In this document: in pieces, positions 17,892 through 26,417 of the stretch | How the letters are laid out: each line of letters opens with the position of its first letter | Position numbering within the stretch: the stretch's first letter is position 1 | Assembly (NCBI RefSeq): GCF_025273675.1 | Contig: NZ_CP045809.1 | Location: 4,464,001-4,528,000 of the forward strand | Source: Gordonia pseudamarae | GTDB lineage: Bacteria > Actinomycetota > Actinomycetes > Mycobacteriales > Mycobacteriaceae | DNA: 64,000 bases | Direction: 5' to 3' | The notes under the pieces: generated by a model | What the model was told of the DNA's origin: nothing | Databases searched by the model: none | What the model saw: only the letters and a program-made list of their open reading frames with translations | Translations under genes and position numbers: made by a program

Positions 17892-18917
17892 TCAGCCGAG
17901 AACCGGTGCCGGCTGGTCGGTGTGACCGACCTGGTAGCAGGTGTCGGAGTCCTCCTGCTCGTAGCCGAGCAGCCGGCACATGCGCACCGCGGCCTGATCC
18001 TCGGGGTTGATCCGCAGCAACGACACCTGCGCGCCCCGTTCGCCGGCCGGCGGATTGTCGCGCTGATCGATCATCGCGGCCGCCAGCAGTGTGCTGCCCA
18101 GACCCCGCCCGGTTGCCGCGGTGTCGAGTATCAGCGCGAACACCGGGGCCGCCCGCAGTTCGAGGTGGATGGTCGTGGTGGTGGAGTACCAGACGAACCC
18201 CAGCACGGTTCCGGTCTCGTCCCGTGCGTCGATGATGACGCCCGTACCGCGGCGCAGGTCGGAGGTGAGCCGGTCACGATGGGCTTGCGGCACCGACGCC
18301 GAGTCCAGCACCCGCACCAGATCCTCGATATCGGCGCCCAGTGCGCGTGGCGCGCCGAGAGTGATACCGGCCGACGGAACCGGCGCCTCCAGCGGCAACG
18401 CGAACGGCCCCGACAGCGGACGTGCCAGCCCCCACTGTTCGGCGATCGCACCGACACCGAACCGCCGGGTGAGCCGCTCGGCGGCCGGATGAGTGGAGTA
18501 GGCCCAGCATCGCAGCGCACTCGCCCCGGTCCGGTCCCAGCCTTCGGCGGCGTCGACGTCGAGGCCGAGCTGTTCGACGAGAAGGGTTGTCAGACCACGC
18601 GATCGGTAGTCGGGGTGCACGACGTAGGACACCGCGGCGAGCCCACCGGCACCGATCGCCAGCCGCAGGTAGGCCACCACCACGAGCGGCACGTCGTCGA
18701 TGGGGTTCAGGTCGCGGCGCGCCCGGATCGGCAGGTGCAGCACCCGGATCCCGGTGGTGCCGACGCTCGCGACATCGGCCGGGTCGATCTGGGCGAAACC
18801 GGCCTCGTCGTCGTACTCCGACGCAGCGGTCACCAGCGCCAGCACCTGGTCGAGGTCGTCACCCTCCAACTGTGGTGTCCACGAGTAGGAGATGATGGAC
18901 TGGGCTTGGTCGATCAT
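17892..18917 (-). CDS. Two-domain GNAT acetyltransferase, MshD-like
   Basis: This 341-residue protein has two GNAT-like halves, the architecture of mycothiol synthase MshD. The N-terminal half keeps a recognisable acetyl-CoA loop, VSYVVHPDYRSRGLTTLLVE. The C-terminal half has VFALILDTAATGRGLGSTLLA and the final LLRINPEDQAAVRMCRLLGY. True MshD makes mycothiol, but the genes around it (crotonases, acyl-CoA dehydrogenase, thiolases) and the presence of a second homologue in the 46-kb operon suggest an N- or O-acylation role tied to CoA catabolism. ATG 18917 has a CTAACG half-site of the shared palindrome in its promoter. Function is unresolved. Confidence 0.7.
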   Translation of the reverse strand: MIDQAQSIISYSWTPQLEGDDLDQVLALVTAASEYDDEAGFAQIDPADVASVGTTGIRVLHLPIRARRDLNPIDDVPLVVVAYLRLAIGAGGLAAVSYVVHPDYRSRGLTTLLVEQLGLDVDAAEGWDRTGASALRCWAYSTHPAAERLTRRFGVGAIAEQWGLARPLSGPFALPLEAPVPSAGITLGAPRALGADIEDLVRVLDSASVPQAHRDRLTSDLRRGTGVIIDARDETGTVLGFVWYSTTTTIHLELRAAPVFALILDTAATGRGLGSTLLAAAMIDQRDNPPAGERGAQVSLLRINPEDQAAVRMCRLLGYEQEDSDTCYQVGHTDQPAPVLG

Positions 18918-18984
18918 CGAATAAACCTAACGTATGTCGATATTTTTGACAACGTCCGGGTCTGCGCTCCCGGATGCTATAAAT

Positions 18985-18997
18985 CTAACATAGATAG
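18985..18997. promoter_or_regulatory. 13-bp palindromic motif upstream of acyl-CoA dehydrogenase gene
   Basis: CTAACATAGATAG matches CTAWYGNCRWTAG at 10 of 12 positions and lies 42 bases upstream of the ATG at 19040. A half-site CTAACG at 18926-18931 faces the divergent GNAT gene. Both are preceded by ATAAAYC, forming a direct repeat 58 bases apart. Confidence 0.55.
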
Positions 18998-19039
18998 GTA
19001 ATTAGCAATCGGCCGTTCGGCCGCCGACCAGGAGATTCC

Positions 19040-20188
19040 ATGCGCACCGAGCTCTTCTCGGAAGACCACGAACTGTTCCGCGATGCCGTACGGGGGTTCG
19101 TCGGCAAGTACGTCGAACCCCACATGCAACGGTGGGATTCGGAGCGCCTCATCGACCGGGATACCTGGCGGGCCGCCGGCGCGCAGGGGCTGCTGGGTCT
19201 GTCGGTACCCGAGGAGTACGGCGGCCCCGGCGAGACCGACTACCGGTTCCGGGTCGTCATCCAGGAGGAGATCGCCCGCGTCGGGGCGTCGGCCCTGCAG
19301 TCCGGCTTCTCCACCAACGATGACATCGTGCTCAACTACCTGCTGCGCCACGCCGACGACGAGCAGCGCAAGCGCTGGCTGCCCGGCTTCATCACCGGCG
19401 AGACCATCGGCGCGATCGCGATGAGCGAGCCCGGAGCCGGCAGCGACCTGCGCGGTATCGACACCACCGCCGTCCGCGACGGCGATGACTGGGTTATCAA
19501 CGGCTCAAAGACGTTCATCACCAGCGGCATCCTCGCCGACCTCGTCATTGTGTTCGCGAAAACCGACTCCGACGCCGGGTCGAGGGGGTTCAGCCTGTTC
19601 GTCGTCGAGGACGGCACCCCCGGGTTCAGCCGCGGCCGCAAACTCGACAAGGTGGGGCTGCATGCCCAGGACACCGCGGAACTGTTCTTCGACAACGTCC
19701 GGGTGAGCGGCAAGGAGCTGCTCGGTGAACTGGGCGGCGGATTCAGCTACCTGATGCGGAGCCTGCCGCTCGAACGCCTCGGCATCGCCATCGCCGGACA
19801 GGTGTCCGCGGAGGCCGTGTTCGAGTGGACGATGGCCTACGTCAAGGAGCGCGAGGCGTTCGGCAAGCCGATCGGACGATTCCAGGGGCTCGGCTTCACC
19901 CTCGCCGAACTCGCCACCGGAATCGAGGTGTCCCGCGCCTACATCGACCGCTGCGTCCGCGAATACAACAAGGGCACACTCACCGCCGTCGACGCCGCCA
20001 AGGCCAAACTGTGGGCGACCGAGCTGCAGGACAAGGTGATCGACACCGGTGTGCAGTTGCACGGCGGCTACGGATACATGATGGAGTACCCGGTGGCCAA
20101 GGCGTTCATCGACGCCCGGGTACAGCGGATCTACGGCGGTACCAACGAGATCATGAAAGAGATCATCCACCGCGATCTCCTGCGCTGA
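19040..20188 (+). CDS. Acyl-CoA dehydrogenase
   Basis: This is a 382-residue flavoprotein that introduces a 2,3-double bond in an acyl-CoA. Motifs: AIAMSEPGAGSDLRGI (FAD/substrate contact), NGSKTFITSG, AQDTAELFFDNV, and C-terminal QLHGGYGYMMEYPVAKAF plus IYGGTNEIMKEII. The medium-chain-type catalytic Glu after Tyr is Gly here (YGGT), whereas LPLERL fits the alternative Glu position used by isovaleryl-CoA and long-chain dehydrogenases, so branched or bulky substrates are plausible. ATG 19040 follows AGGAG. It is monocistronic, divergent from the GNAT gene across a promoter with the shared palindrome. Confidence 0.9.
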   Translation: MRTELFSEDHELFRDAVRGFVGKYVEPHMQRWDSERLIDRDTWRAAGAQGLLGLSVPEEYGGPGETDYRFRVVIQEEIARVGASALQSGFSTNDDIVLNYLLRHADDEQRKRWLPGFITGETIGAIAMSEPGAGSDLRGIDTTAVRDGDDWVINGSKTFITSGILADLVIVFAKTDSDAGSRGFSLFVVEDGTPGFSRGRKLDKVGLHAQDTAELFFDNVRVSGKELLGELGGGFSYLMRSLPLERLGIAIAGQVSAEAVFEWTMAYVKEREAFGKPIGRFQGLGFTLAELATGIEVSRAYIDRCVREYNKGTLTAVDAAKAKLWATELQDKVIDTGVQLHGGYGYMMEYPVAKAFIDARVQRIYGGTNEIMKEIIHRDLLR

Positions 20189-20272
20189 GCCGGTGCACTC
20201 CGGTCCTGCCGGGTCGGGGTGCACGGCCCTGCCGGGTTGCGATGCGAGCGTGTGGGCGCCACCTCGCCGGCT

Positions 20273-20403
20273 GAGGCACCCCACCTCGCCGGCTGAGGTG
20301 CGAGGTCGCCCAGCGACCGAGCCTCGAAACCCCGCAAGCCGACAATGTTCGCCCCACCGGCGGCGAGGTGGGGGGTACCTCAAGCGGCGAGGTGGGGTGC
20401 CTC
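20273..20403. repeat. Structured intergenic repeat between fadE and CaiB genes
   Basis: An 18-bp perfect inverted repeat (20273-20290 with 20386-20403, core CACCCCACCTCGCC) flanks further copies of GGCGAGGTGGGG and CCGGCTGAGGTG. The gene-free gap at 20189-20432 is almost entirely this structure. It lies between convergent genes and can act as a terminator, but it is longer than needed. Confidence 0.7.
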
Positions 20404-20432
20404 GGCCGGCGAGGTGGGGAGTGTCGGGGCGG

Positions 20433-22877
20433 TCAGCCGGCGGTGACCGGTTCGGGGGACTCCTGCAGGATTCCGGCGTCGACGAGTCGCTCGATCTCGG
20501 TGTCGTCCAGGCTCAGCAACTCTCGCACGATCTCCCGGGTCTGCTCGCCGGCGAGCGGGGCGGGACGCAGCGGGGCGTCGGGAACCGTCTGGAAGTGCGC
20601 GACGCGCGACGCCGTGGGCAGCGATGCCGGCAACAGGGGATGTTCAAGGCTGGTGTAGGCCGATCGGGCCACCAGCTGGGGGTCGACGAGCAGCTCGGGC
20701 AGCCGCTTCATCGCCGCGGCCGGTACACCGGCATCCTGCAACGCCGTCATCGCCTCGGTCGGCGTGCGCTGCGACAACCATTGCACCAGTGGCGCTTGCG
20801 CGGCGCTCCGGTTCGCGATGCGTCCGGCGGCGGTGGCCAGCTCCGCATCGGTGACGAGGTCGGCACGGCCGATCACCGCGCACAACCGGCCCCAGTCGGA
20901 GTCGTCACGCACGCTCACCACGCACCACTCGTCATCGCCCGCGCACGCGAACACCCCGGACGGTGCGGCGAACGGGTCGTCGTTCCCGGTGACCGCGACC
21001 GAGCCGGGTGCCAGTGATTCGCTGACGAGGTGTTCGCCGAGCTGCATGATCGCGGTATCGGCCTGCGCCACATCGATATGCGCGCCGCGCCCCGAGCGCT
21101 CGCGTGCGACGAGCACCGCGAGAACCGTGGCGGCGCTCACCTGGGCGGCGATGTGGTCGGGATAGACCGTGGACCCGTCGCACAGCCCCCGGTAGGCGCC
21201 GTCGTACCGCCACAGATCCGATACGCCGCAGGCCGCCCGGACCAGCGGGCCGTACCCCAGTCGCGTACTCCACGGGCCGACACTGCCGAAGGCACTGCTC
21301 TCGGCGACGATGATCTTGTCGTTGATCACCGAAAGATCCTCGTAGGAAATACCCATCGACGTGAGTGTGCCGGGTTTGAAGTTGGCCAGCACCACATCGG
21401 CGGAGGCGGCCAGCTCACGGAAAATCTGTTTGCCTTCGGGTTCGCGCAGGTTCAAGCCGATCGAGCGGCGGTTGCGATGTCCCCAAGCCACCGATGCGGC
21501 CAGTGCCGCACCTCGTTTGGACTGGCGCAGACCGTCGGGGAACGCCGCGTTCTCCACCTTGATGACGTCGGCTCCGTTGTCGGCGAACTGGCGGCCGAGT
21601 TCGGCCCCGAACACGATCACGCCGAGATCGAGGACCCGGAGCCCGTCGAACGGCCGGGCGGCCTCGTCGCCGATCACCGATTCCGCTGTGGCATCGGCCG
21701 ATTCCGAATCCGCCGGATTCAGTGATTCGCTACTCAGCAGTTCGTTGTTGTGCTGTCCGACGGCCGGTGCCGGATGCCGCCACCCGGCGCGGTGGCCGTC
21801 GATGGTGGCGTACCCGGCCGGCACCCGCGCGGTGACACCGGCGGCGAGCTGTTCGTCGGTGAAGACGCCGGAGCGGCCGTAGTGTTCGGCGGTGAGCACC
21901 TCCCCCACCGCGAGCACCCCGCCGATCGGGATGCCACGCGTGGCACCCTCGGCGACCAGTTGGTCACGGGTGTACGAGGCGAACAGCTTCTCGATGAGCG
22001 GGTGCAGCCGATCGGCGGCGCCGAACCGCCCCGGAATCGTGTCGTACACCGGGTCGGCGAACTCCGCGGGTTCACCGAGCCACGAGAACATAGACCGCCA
22101 TTGACGTTTCGCCAGCAGGCAGATCCGGACGCGGCCGTCGGCGCAGTCGAACACGGGGTAGAAGTCGGCGGCATCGGGCCGCCCACGCGGGAAGTCGACC
22201 TTGCGGCCGGCGGCCGCCGACCCCTGGACGCCGAAGCCGGGGTCGAAGCCGTGCACGATCACTTCGAATGCGGATATGTCGACGAGTTGCCCCCGGCCCG
22301 TGTGCAGCCGCGAGTAGTACGCGAGCAGGGCCGACCATGCGGCGTGTGTGCCGACCGCGTACTCGACCAGCCCGGCGGGCGGCAGCAGCGGTTCACGTCC
22401 GGGTTCGCCCGAGCGCGAGAGCACGCCGCTGAGCGCGTAGATCACCGATTCGGTTGCGGCCCATTCCCGGTACGGTCCGGTGCGCCCGAAGCCGGTCACC
22501 GTCACCGCGACCAGGGCGGGGTTGGCCACGAGCAGTTCGGCGGGATCGACGTCCGAGCCCGCGACCCCGTCCGGTCGCGGCGAGTCGATCAGGATGTCGG
22601 CACCGCGCACCAGCTCGATGAGCCGGCGCCTGCCCTCGGCCGCCGTGAGATCGAGTGCCACACCGCGCTTATTGGCGTTGCGCAGGGCGAACGGGATACT
22701 GATGCCCTCGTGGAACGGCGCGGTGCCCCGCGAGTACGACCCGGCCTCGGGCTCGACCCGGACCACATCGGCGCCGAGATCGGCGAGGAAGCGGCCCGCG
22801 GACTCGGCGAGTCCGTCGGTCAGGTCGAGGACCCGCACTCCGCGCAGCGGAAGTGCCGCCATCTCATTGTCGTTCAT
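20433..22877 (-). CDS. Double-domain CaiB/BaiF (class III) CoA-transferase
   Basis: This is an 814-residue fusion of two family III CoA-transferase modules (about 10-375 and 405-800) joined by a Ser/Glu/Ala-rich linker near 385-405. Each has the N-terminal VLDL.......FLADLGADVVRVE-type fold. In module 2 the expected catalytic Asp is present (TVYPDHIAAQ). In module 1 the corresponding position reads GLVEYAVGTH with Glu, so module 1 may be structural or differently active. Such enzymes move CoA between carboxylic acids (or racemise 2-methylacyl-CoA). ATG 22877 follows GGAGAGA. It is the last gene of a co-directional run starting at 26356 (NTF2, DUF35, thiolase, ALDH), suggesting it activates or recycles a CoA ester of that pathway. 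Confidence 0.85.
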   Translation of the reverse strand: MNDNEMAALPLRGVRVLDLTDGLAESAGRFLADLGADVVRVEPEAGSYSRGTAPFHEGISIPFALRNANKRGVALDLTAAEGRRRLIELVRGADILIDSPRPDGVAGSDVDPAELLVANPALVAVTVTGFGRTGPYREWAATESVIYALSGVLSRSGEPGREPLLPPAGLVEYAVGTHAAWSALLAYYSRLHTGRGQLVDISAFEVIVHGFDPGFGVQGSAAAGRKVDFPRGRPDAADFYPVFDCADGRVRICLLAKRQWRSMFSWLGEPAEFADPVYDTIPGRFGAADRLHPLIEKLFASYTRDQLVAEGATRGIPIGGVLAVGEVLTAEHYGRSGVFTDEQLAAGVTARVPAGYATIDGHRAGWRHPAPAVGQHNNELLSSESLNPADSESADATAESVIGDEAARPFDGLRVLDLGVIVFGAELGRQFADNGADVIKVENAAFPDGLRQSKRGAALAASVAWGHRNRRSIGLNLREPEGKQIFRELAASADVVLANFKPGTLTSMGISYEDLSVINDKIIVAESSAFGSVGPWSTRLGYGPLVRAACGVSDLWRYDGAYRGLCDGSTVYPDHIAAQVSAATVLAVLVARERSGRGAHIDVAQADTAIMQLGEHLVSESLAPGSVAVTGNDDPFAAPSGVFACAGDDEWCVVSVRDDSDWGRLCAVIGRADLVTDAELATAAGRIANRSAAQAPLVQWLSQRTPTEAMTALQDAGVPAAAMKRLPELLVDPQLVARSAYTSLEHPLLPASLPTASRVAHFQTVPDAPLRPAPLAGEQTREIVRELLSLDDTEIERLVDAGILQESPEPVTAG

Positions 22878-22937
22878 CGGCTTCTCTCCGGGGACTGTTG
22901 GTGGGGATCAGCAATGTTCCGCCTCAGGGCGGCATTG

Positions 22938-24377
22938 TCAGCTGGTGGCGAAGTAGACCGATTTCGCGGTCAGATAGGGCGCCAGGCCCTCGGGTCCGAG
23001 TTCGCGGCCCAGCCCCGACGCCTTGACACCGCCGAACGGTGAGGCGAAGTCGAGGGCGTAGTGGTTGACCCCGATCGTGCCGGTCTCGATCCGCGCGGCC
23101 ACCGCCAGTCCGTGCTCTTCGTCGGCGGTCCAGATGGTGCCGCCGAGCCCGTACGGCGAGTCGTTGGCGATCCGCACCGCCTCGTCCTCGTCGTCGTAGC
23201 CGGTGATGGTCAGTACCGGGCCGAAGATCTCCTCTTGCGCGATGCGGGCGGAGTTGTCGACGTCGGCGAACACGGTGGGTTCGACGAACCAGCCCTGTGC
23301 CTGCGCCTGCGGCGTCCCACCGCCGGTGGTGATCGGGAATCCCTCGGACCGGCCCGACTCGATGAAACCGAGTACCCGGTCCCGTTGCGCCGCACTGACC
23401 AGCGGCCCGATGGCGGTCGTCCTGTCGAGCGGGTCGCCGATGGACAGCGCCGCGACCGTGTCGGTCACCGCCGACACCACCTCGTGCCAGCGGGCGCGGG
23501 GTGCCAGGATGCGGGTGCTGGCGTGGCAGGTCTGGCCGTTGTTGGCCAGGGACACCTCGGGCAGTGCCCGCACGAAGGTGTCGAGGTCGGCGTCGGGCAA
23601 CACGATCGACGCCGATTTGCCGCCGAGCTCGAGCGTCACCGGACGCAGCAGTCCGCCGCACATCTGGCCGATGGCCCGCCCCGCACCGGTCGATCCGGTG
23701 AAGGCCACCTTGTCGATACCGGGATGCGCCACCAGATAGGCGCTTTCGTCGCGATCCGCGGGTACGACGTTGATCACCCCGGCCGGCAGCCCGGCGTCGA
23801 GTGCGGCGTCGGCGAACGCGTAGGCGTCCAGCGCCGTCTCGGGGGCCGGTTTGAGAACAACGGTGCAGCCGGCGGCGAGCGCGGGCCCGATCTTCATCGC
23901 GGCCAGTGCCTGCGGATAGTTCCACGGGGTGATCGCGGCGACCACGCCGACGGGTTCGCGGCGCACCACGGTGCGGCCGCCGAACACGCTGGCCCTGGTG
24001 TCCTGGTCGGCGCTGTCCCGGATCAGTCGCGCGTAGTAGGCGATAATCGAGGCTGGAGCGATGCCGTTGGCGCCCTTGGACAGCGAGATCGGCATGCCGT
24101 TCTCGCGGCTGACCAGTTCGGCGGTATCGCGCCCGCGTGCCCGCAGGGCGCCCGCGTAGGCGTCGAGCAGGTCCGCGCGCGCATCGTGGCTCAGCGAGCG
24201 CCACGGACCGTCGAACGCCGTTCGCGCCGCCACGACGGCCGCGTCGATGTCGGATCGCGCGGCCAGCGCCGCGGATCCGAGCGGTTTCTCGGTAGCCGCC
24301 TCGATCACGGTGAAGTGCGCCGGGGTCGACGGGGTGGTCCAGGATCCACCGATGAACAGGTGGGGCCGATCGGACAT
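22938..24377 (-). CDS. NAD(P)-dependent aldehyde dehydrogenase
   Basis: This is a 479-residue ALDH. The N-terminal LFIGGSWTTPSTPAHFTVIE, the ITPWNYPQALAAMKIGPALA segment, the catalytic Glu motif LELGGKSASIVLPD, and the nucleophile NNGQTCHASTRI are all present, followed by EEIFGPVLTI and SPFGGVKASGLGRE. It oxidises an aldehyde to the acid; the substrate is not defined. ATG 24377 has AAGGAG 9 bases upstream. It sits 16 bases after the thiolase gene, within the 26.4-20.4 kb operon, so it may process an aldehyde released by the thiolase/DUF35 pair if that pair is a retro-aldolase (inference). Confidence 0.93.
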   Translation of the reverse strand: MSDRPHLFIGGSWTTPSTPAHFTVIEAATEKPLGSAALAARSDIDAAVVAARTAFDGPWRSLSHDARADLLDAYAGALRARGRDTAELVSRENGMPISLSKGANGIAPASIIAYYARLIRDSADQDTRASVFGGRTVVRREPVGVVAAITPWNYPQALAAMKIGPALAAGCTVVLKPAPETALDAYAFADAALDAGLPAGVINVVPADRDESAYLVAHPGIDKVAFTGSTGAGRAIGQMCGGLLRPVTLELGGKSASIVLPDADLDTFVRALPEVSLANNGQTCHASTRILAPRARWHEVVSAVTDTVAALSIGDPLDRTTAIGPLVSAAQRDRVLGFIESGRSEGFPITTGGGTPQAQAQGWFVEPTVFADVDNSARIAQEEIFGPVLTITGYDDEDEAVRIANDSPYGLGGTIWTADEEHGLAVAARIETGTIGVNHYALDFASPFGGVKASGLGRELGPEGLAPYLTAKSVYFATS

Positions 24378-24393
24378 CGTGGGCTCCTTGCGA

Positions 24394-25587
24394 TCAGCCC
24401 TCACGGAGGGCGGCGGAATTGCTGAACAGGACCGACGACACGAGCGGTGCCATCGGTCCGCCGATGAACAGGGACGTTTGGGCTCCGGCGACCTGATTGG
24501 TGGAGGTACCGCGAATCTGGCGGACGGCCTCGACCGCCAGGTTGAGGCCGTTGACGAAGGCATCGGCCAGATTGCCGCCGCTGGTGTTGACCGGCAGCTT
24601 GCCGTTCGGGGCGGTCAGGTTGTCGACGGTGAGGACGGCGCCGGCAGCCTCGCCCGGCGGGCACAGCCCGTGGTCGATGAGCGCGGCGACGGCGGGTCCG
24701 GAGAAGTTCTCGTACACCTGCACAACGTCGACATCATCGGGACCCAGTCCCGCCGATGACCACAGCCGCTCGGCCACACCGGGTTTGCCGTTGTTGGCGG
24801 CGCCGAAGCCCGCGGTCGAATAGTGGGCGTCGTTGTCAATGCTCTCGCTGTAGCCGCCCGGTGCGCCCTGCGCGCCGGCCAGGATGTACGCGGGATCGGC
24901 ACGCAGGTCACGGGCGCGTTCGGCCGAGACCAGGATCAGGGCGACAGCACCGTCGCTTTCGCGGGAGCAGTCGAACAGGTGAAACGGTTCGGCGATCAGC
25001 CGCGAGGAGTCGTAGGTCTCGGCGTCGAGCGCCTTGCCGTATGCCTGGGCGGTCGGATTCTGTTGCGCGTGGTGGTATGCCGCCAGCACCAGCGATCGCA
25101 GCGCCTCGCGCGGTACCCCGTCGTGCTCGAGCATCCGCTGGGTGCGCATGGCGCAGATCTGCGCGGGCGATCCGACGCCGTGCGCCAGGAAGTGCGGCCC
25201 ATAGTGGTATTTGGCGTATCCGAGCCGACCGGTGTCGGCCTGGGCCATCGCCCGGTACACAACCACCACGTCGGCCTGACCGGCGGCGATCGCGGTGGCG
25301 CCGTTGATGATCGCGGCGGCCACGCTACCGCCGCCACCGCCCCACATCATGTTGGACCAGCGCAACTCGTCGATCCCCAGAGCCGCACCGAGGATCGGCC
25401 CGTCGTTGGATCCGCCGGCGTACGAAACGAAGCCGTCGATCTCGCGGGGCGAGATGCCCGCGTCGGCGCAGGCGTCGAGAATCGCCCGCAGCGTCATCAC
25501 CTGTTCGCTGTCCGGAGATTGCCCACGCCGGTAATGTCTTTCGGCGACTCCGACGACGGCGCTCGCGCCCTGGATTCCGCGCGTCAT
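24394..25587 (-). CDS. Thiolase-fold lipid-transfer/aldolase-type protein (Ltp-like)
   Basis: This is a 397-residue thiolase superfamily member of the SCP-x/Ltp branch. It has VVGVAERHYRRGQSPDSEQV at the N-terminus, the NMMWGGGGGSVAAAIINGA helix where classical thiolases place the nucleophilic Cys (absent here), VVQVYENFSGP, and NTSGGNLADAFVNGLN near the C-terminus. Lack of the Cys and the ATGA overlap with a DUF35 gene recall Ltp2 of steroid side-chain degradation, which with a DUF35 partner cleaves a beta-hydroxyacyl-CoA by retro-aldol reaction. I infer the same chemistry here, not the same substrate. ATG 25587 overlaps the DUF35 stop. Confidence 0.82.
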   Translation of the reverse strand: MTRGIQGASAVVGVAERHYRRGQSPDSEQVMTLRAILDACADAGISPREIDGFVSYAGGSNDGPILGAALGIDELRWSNMMWGGGGGSVAAAIINGATAIAAGQADVVVVYRAMAQADTGRLGYAKYHYGPHFLAHGVGSPAQICAMRTQRMLEHDGVPREALRSLVLAAYHHAQQNPTAQAYGKALDAETYDSSRLIAEPFHLFDCSRESDGAVALILVSAERARDLRADPAYILAGAQGAPGGYSESIDNDAHYSTAGFGAANNGKPGVAERLWSSAGLGPDDVDVVQVYENFSGPAVAALIDHGLCPPGEAAGAVLTVDNLTAPNGKLPVNTSGGNLADAFVNGLNLAVEAVRQIRGTSTNQVAGAQTSLFIGGPMAPLVSSVLFSNSAALREG

Positions 25588-26012
25588 GCCTGCCCTTCCT
25601 CACGATGCCACCGCAGCAACGGCCACGGCTCATCCGGCCTGCGCTGTATTGTGCCCACAACCCGCTCCCCGATCCGCGGGGTCTGCTGAGGATCGCCTAT
25701 GAGCATGCCCAGCAAGCGTCGGCCACCCGCCTGCGGAAGTTCAACCAGCACACTGATATACGGGAGTTCATCGCCCAGTTCGCTGATGTACGGATACCAG
25801 CTGCGGCTCCAGCTGTAGATGGTGCCGACCGGCTCCACGCTCTCCCAGCCGATGTCGAATCCGTAGCAGCCGGCACACACCGACTGCGGACCCCAGATCC
25901 ACTCACGACACTCGGTGCATCGCTGCAGCCGGAGCTCGCCGTCGACAAGGCCGTCCCAGTACGGGCGGTCGAGTCCGTCGGCCGCCGGCCCCCAGGGCAC
26001 CGTTGCCGTCAC
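25584..26012 (-). CDS. DUF35 zinc-ribbon/OB-fold acyl-CoA-binding partner protein
   Basis: This is a 142-residue DUF35 protein. The N-terminal rubredoxin-like zinc ribbon has two Cys pairs (CTEC and CAGC) separated by about 11 residues, followed by the OB fold with GTIYSWSRSWYP, ELPYISVLVEL and GERVVGTIQ. Such proteins form complexes with thiolase-like or hydratase enzymes and bind the CoA moiety. GTG 26012 overlaps the preceding gene's stop (GTGA) and its own TGA overlaps the thiolase ATG, so the three proteins are translationally coupled and likely work as one complex. Confidence 0.88.
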   Translation of the reverse strand: MTATVPWGPAADGLDRPYWDGLVDGELRLQRCTECREWIWGPQSVCAGCYGFDIGWESVEPVGTIYSWSRSWYPYISELGDELPYISVLVELPQAGGRRLLGMLIGDPQQTPRIGERVVGTIQRRPDEPWPLLRWHREEGQA

Positions 26013-26356
26013 CGCGCCACCTCGTCGGCCGCGCCGCTGCCGGGGACGGGGAAGTTGGCGAGCTCGGCGGCCAGCCAGCGATCGTCGTGACGATCCCAGA
26101 TCGACCGCAGCCCGATGACACCGGCCTTGGTGCGGTACACGGTCTCGCCCACCATCTGCTCACCGTCGGCGCGGACACCGATGATCTCGTAGGTCTCGAT
26201 ACTCCCGCGCGGGATGTCGACACCGTCGAACACCGTCGGCAGATTCGCCCGCACCATGTCGGCGAGCACCGTTTCCATGTCACCGGCGGCCACACCCGCC
26301 ACATGCTTTTCGTAGATGCCCCGAAACGTCTCTATCTCGTTGCCATTGCTTGTCAT
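26009..26356 (-). CDS. NTF2-like/SnoaL-type small protein
   Basis: This is about 115 residues with an NTF2-like cone fold: IETFRGIYEKHVAGVAAGDMETVLADMV at the N-terminus, then strands IETYEIIGVRADGEQMVGETVYRTKAG and GLRSIWDRHDDRWLAAEL. Relatives act as hydratases, isomerases or cyclases, or only bind ligand. No catalytic residues can be assigned. ATG 26356 is chosen (GG-rich site upstream). It is the first gene of the NTF2-DUF35-thiolase-ALDH-CaiB run, 38 bases from a copy of the shared palindrome, so the operon probably starts here. Confidence 0.75.
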   Translation of the reverse strand: MTSNGNEIETFRGIYEKHVAGVAAGDMETVLADMVRANLPTVFDGVDIPRGSIETYEIIGVRADGEQMVGETVYRTKAGVIGLRSIWDRHDDRWLAAELANFPVPGSGAADEVAR

Positions 26357-26394
26357 TCGACCACCATCCTGCATCGACCCCCGTTGCGTTAAAC

Positions 26395-26407
26395 CTTACG
26401 TCATTAG
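26395..26407. promoter_or_regulatory. 13-bp palindromic motif upstream of the NTF2-DUF35-thiolase operon
   Basis: CTTACGTCATTAG matches CTAWYGNCRWTAG at 11 of 12 positions. It lies in the AT-rich 61-bp gap between the second thiolase gene and the NTF2 gene. Confidence 0.6.
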
Positions 26408-26417
26408 ATATATGCGA

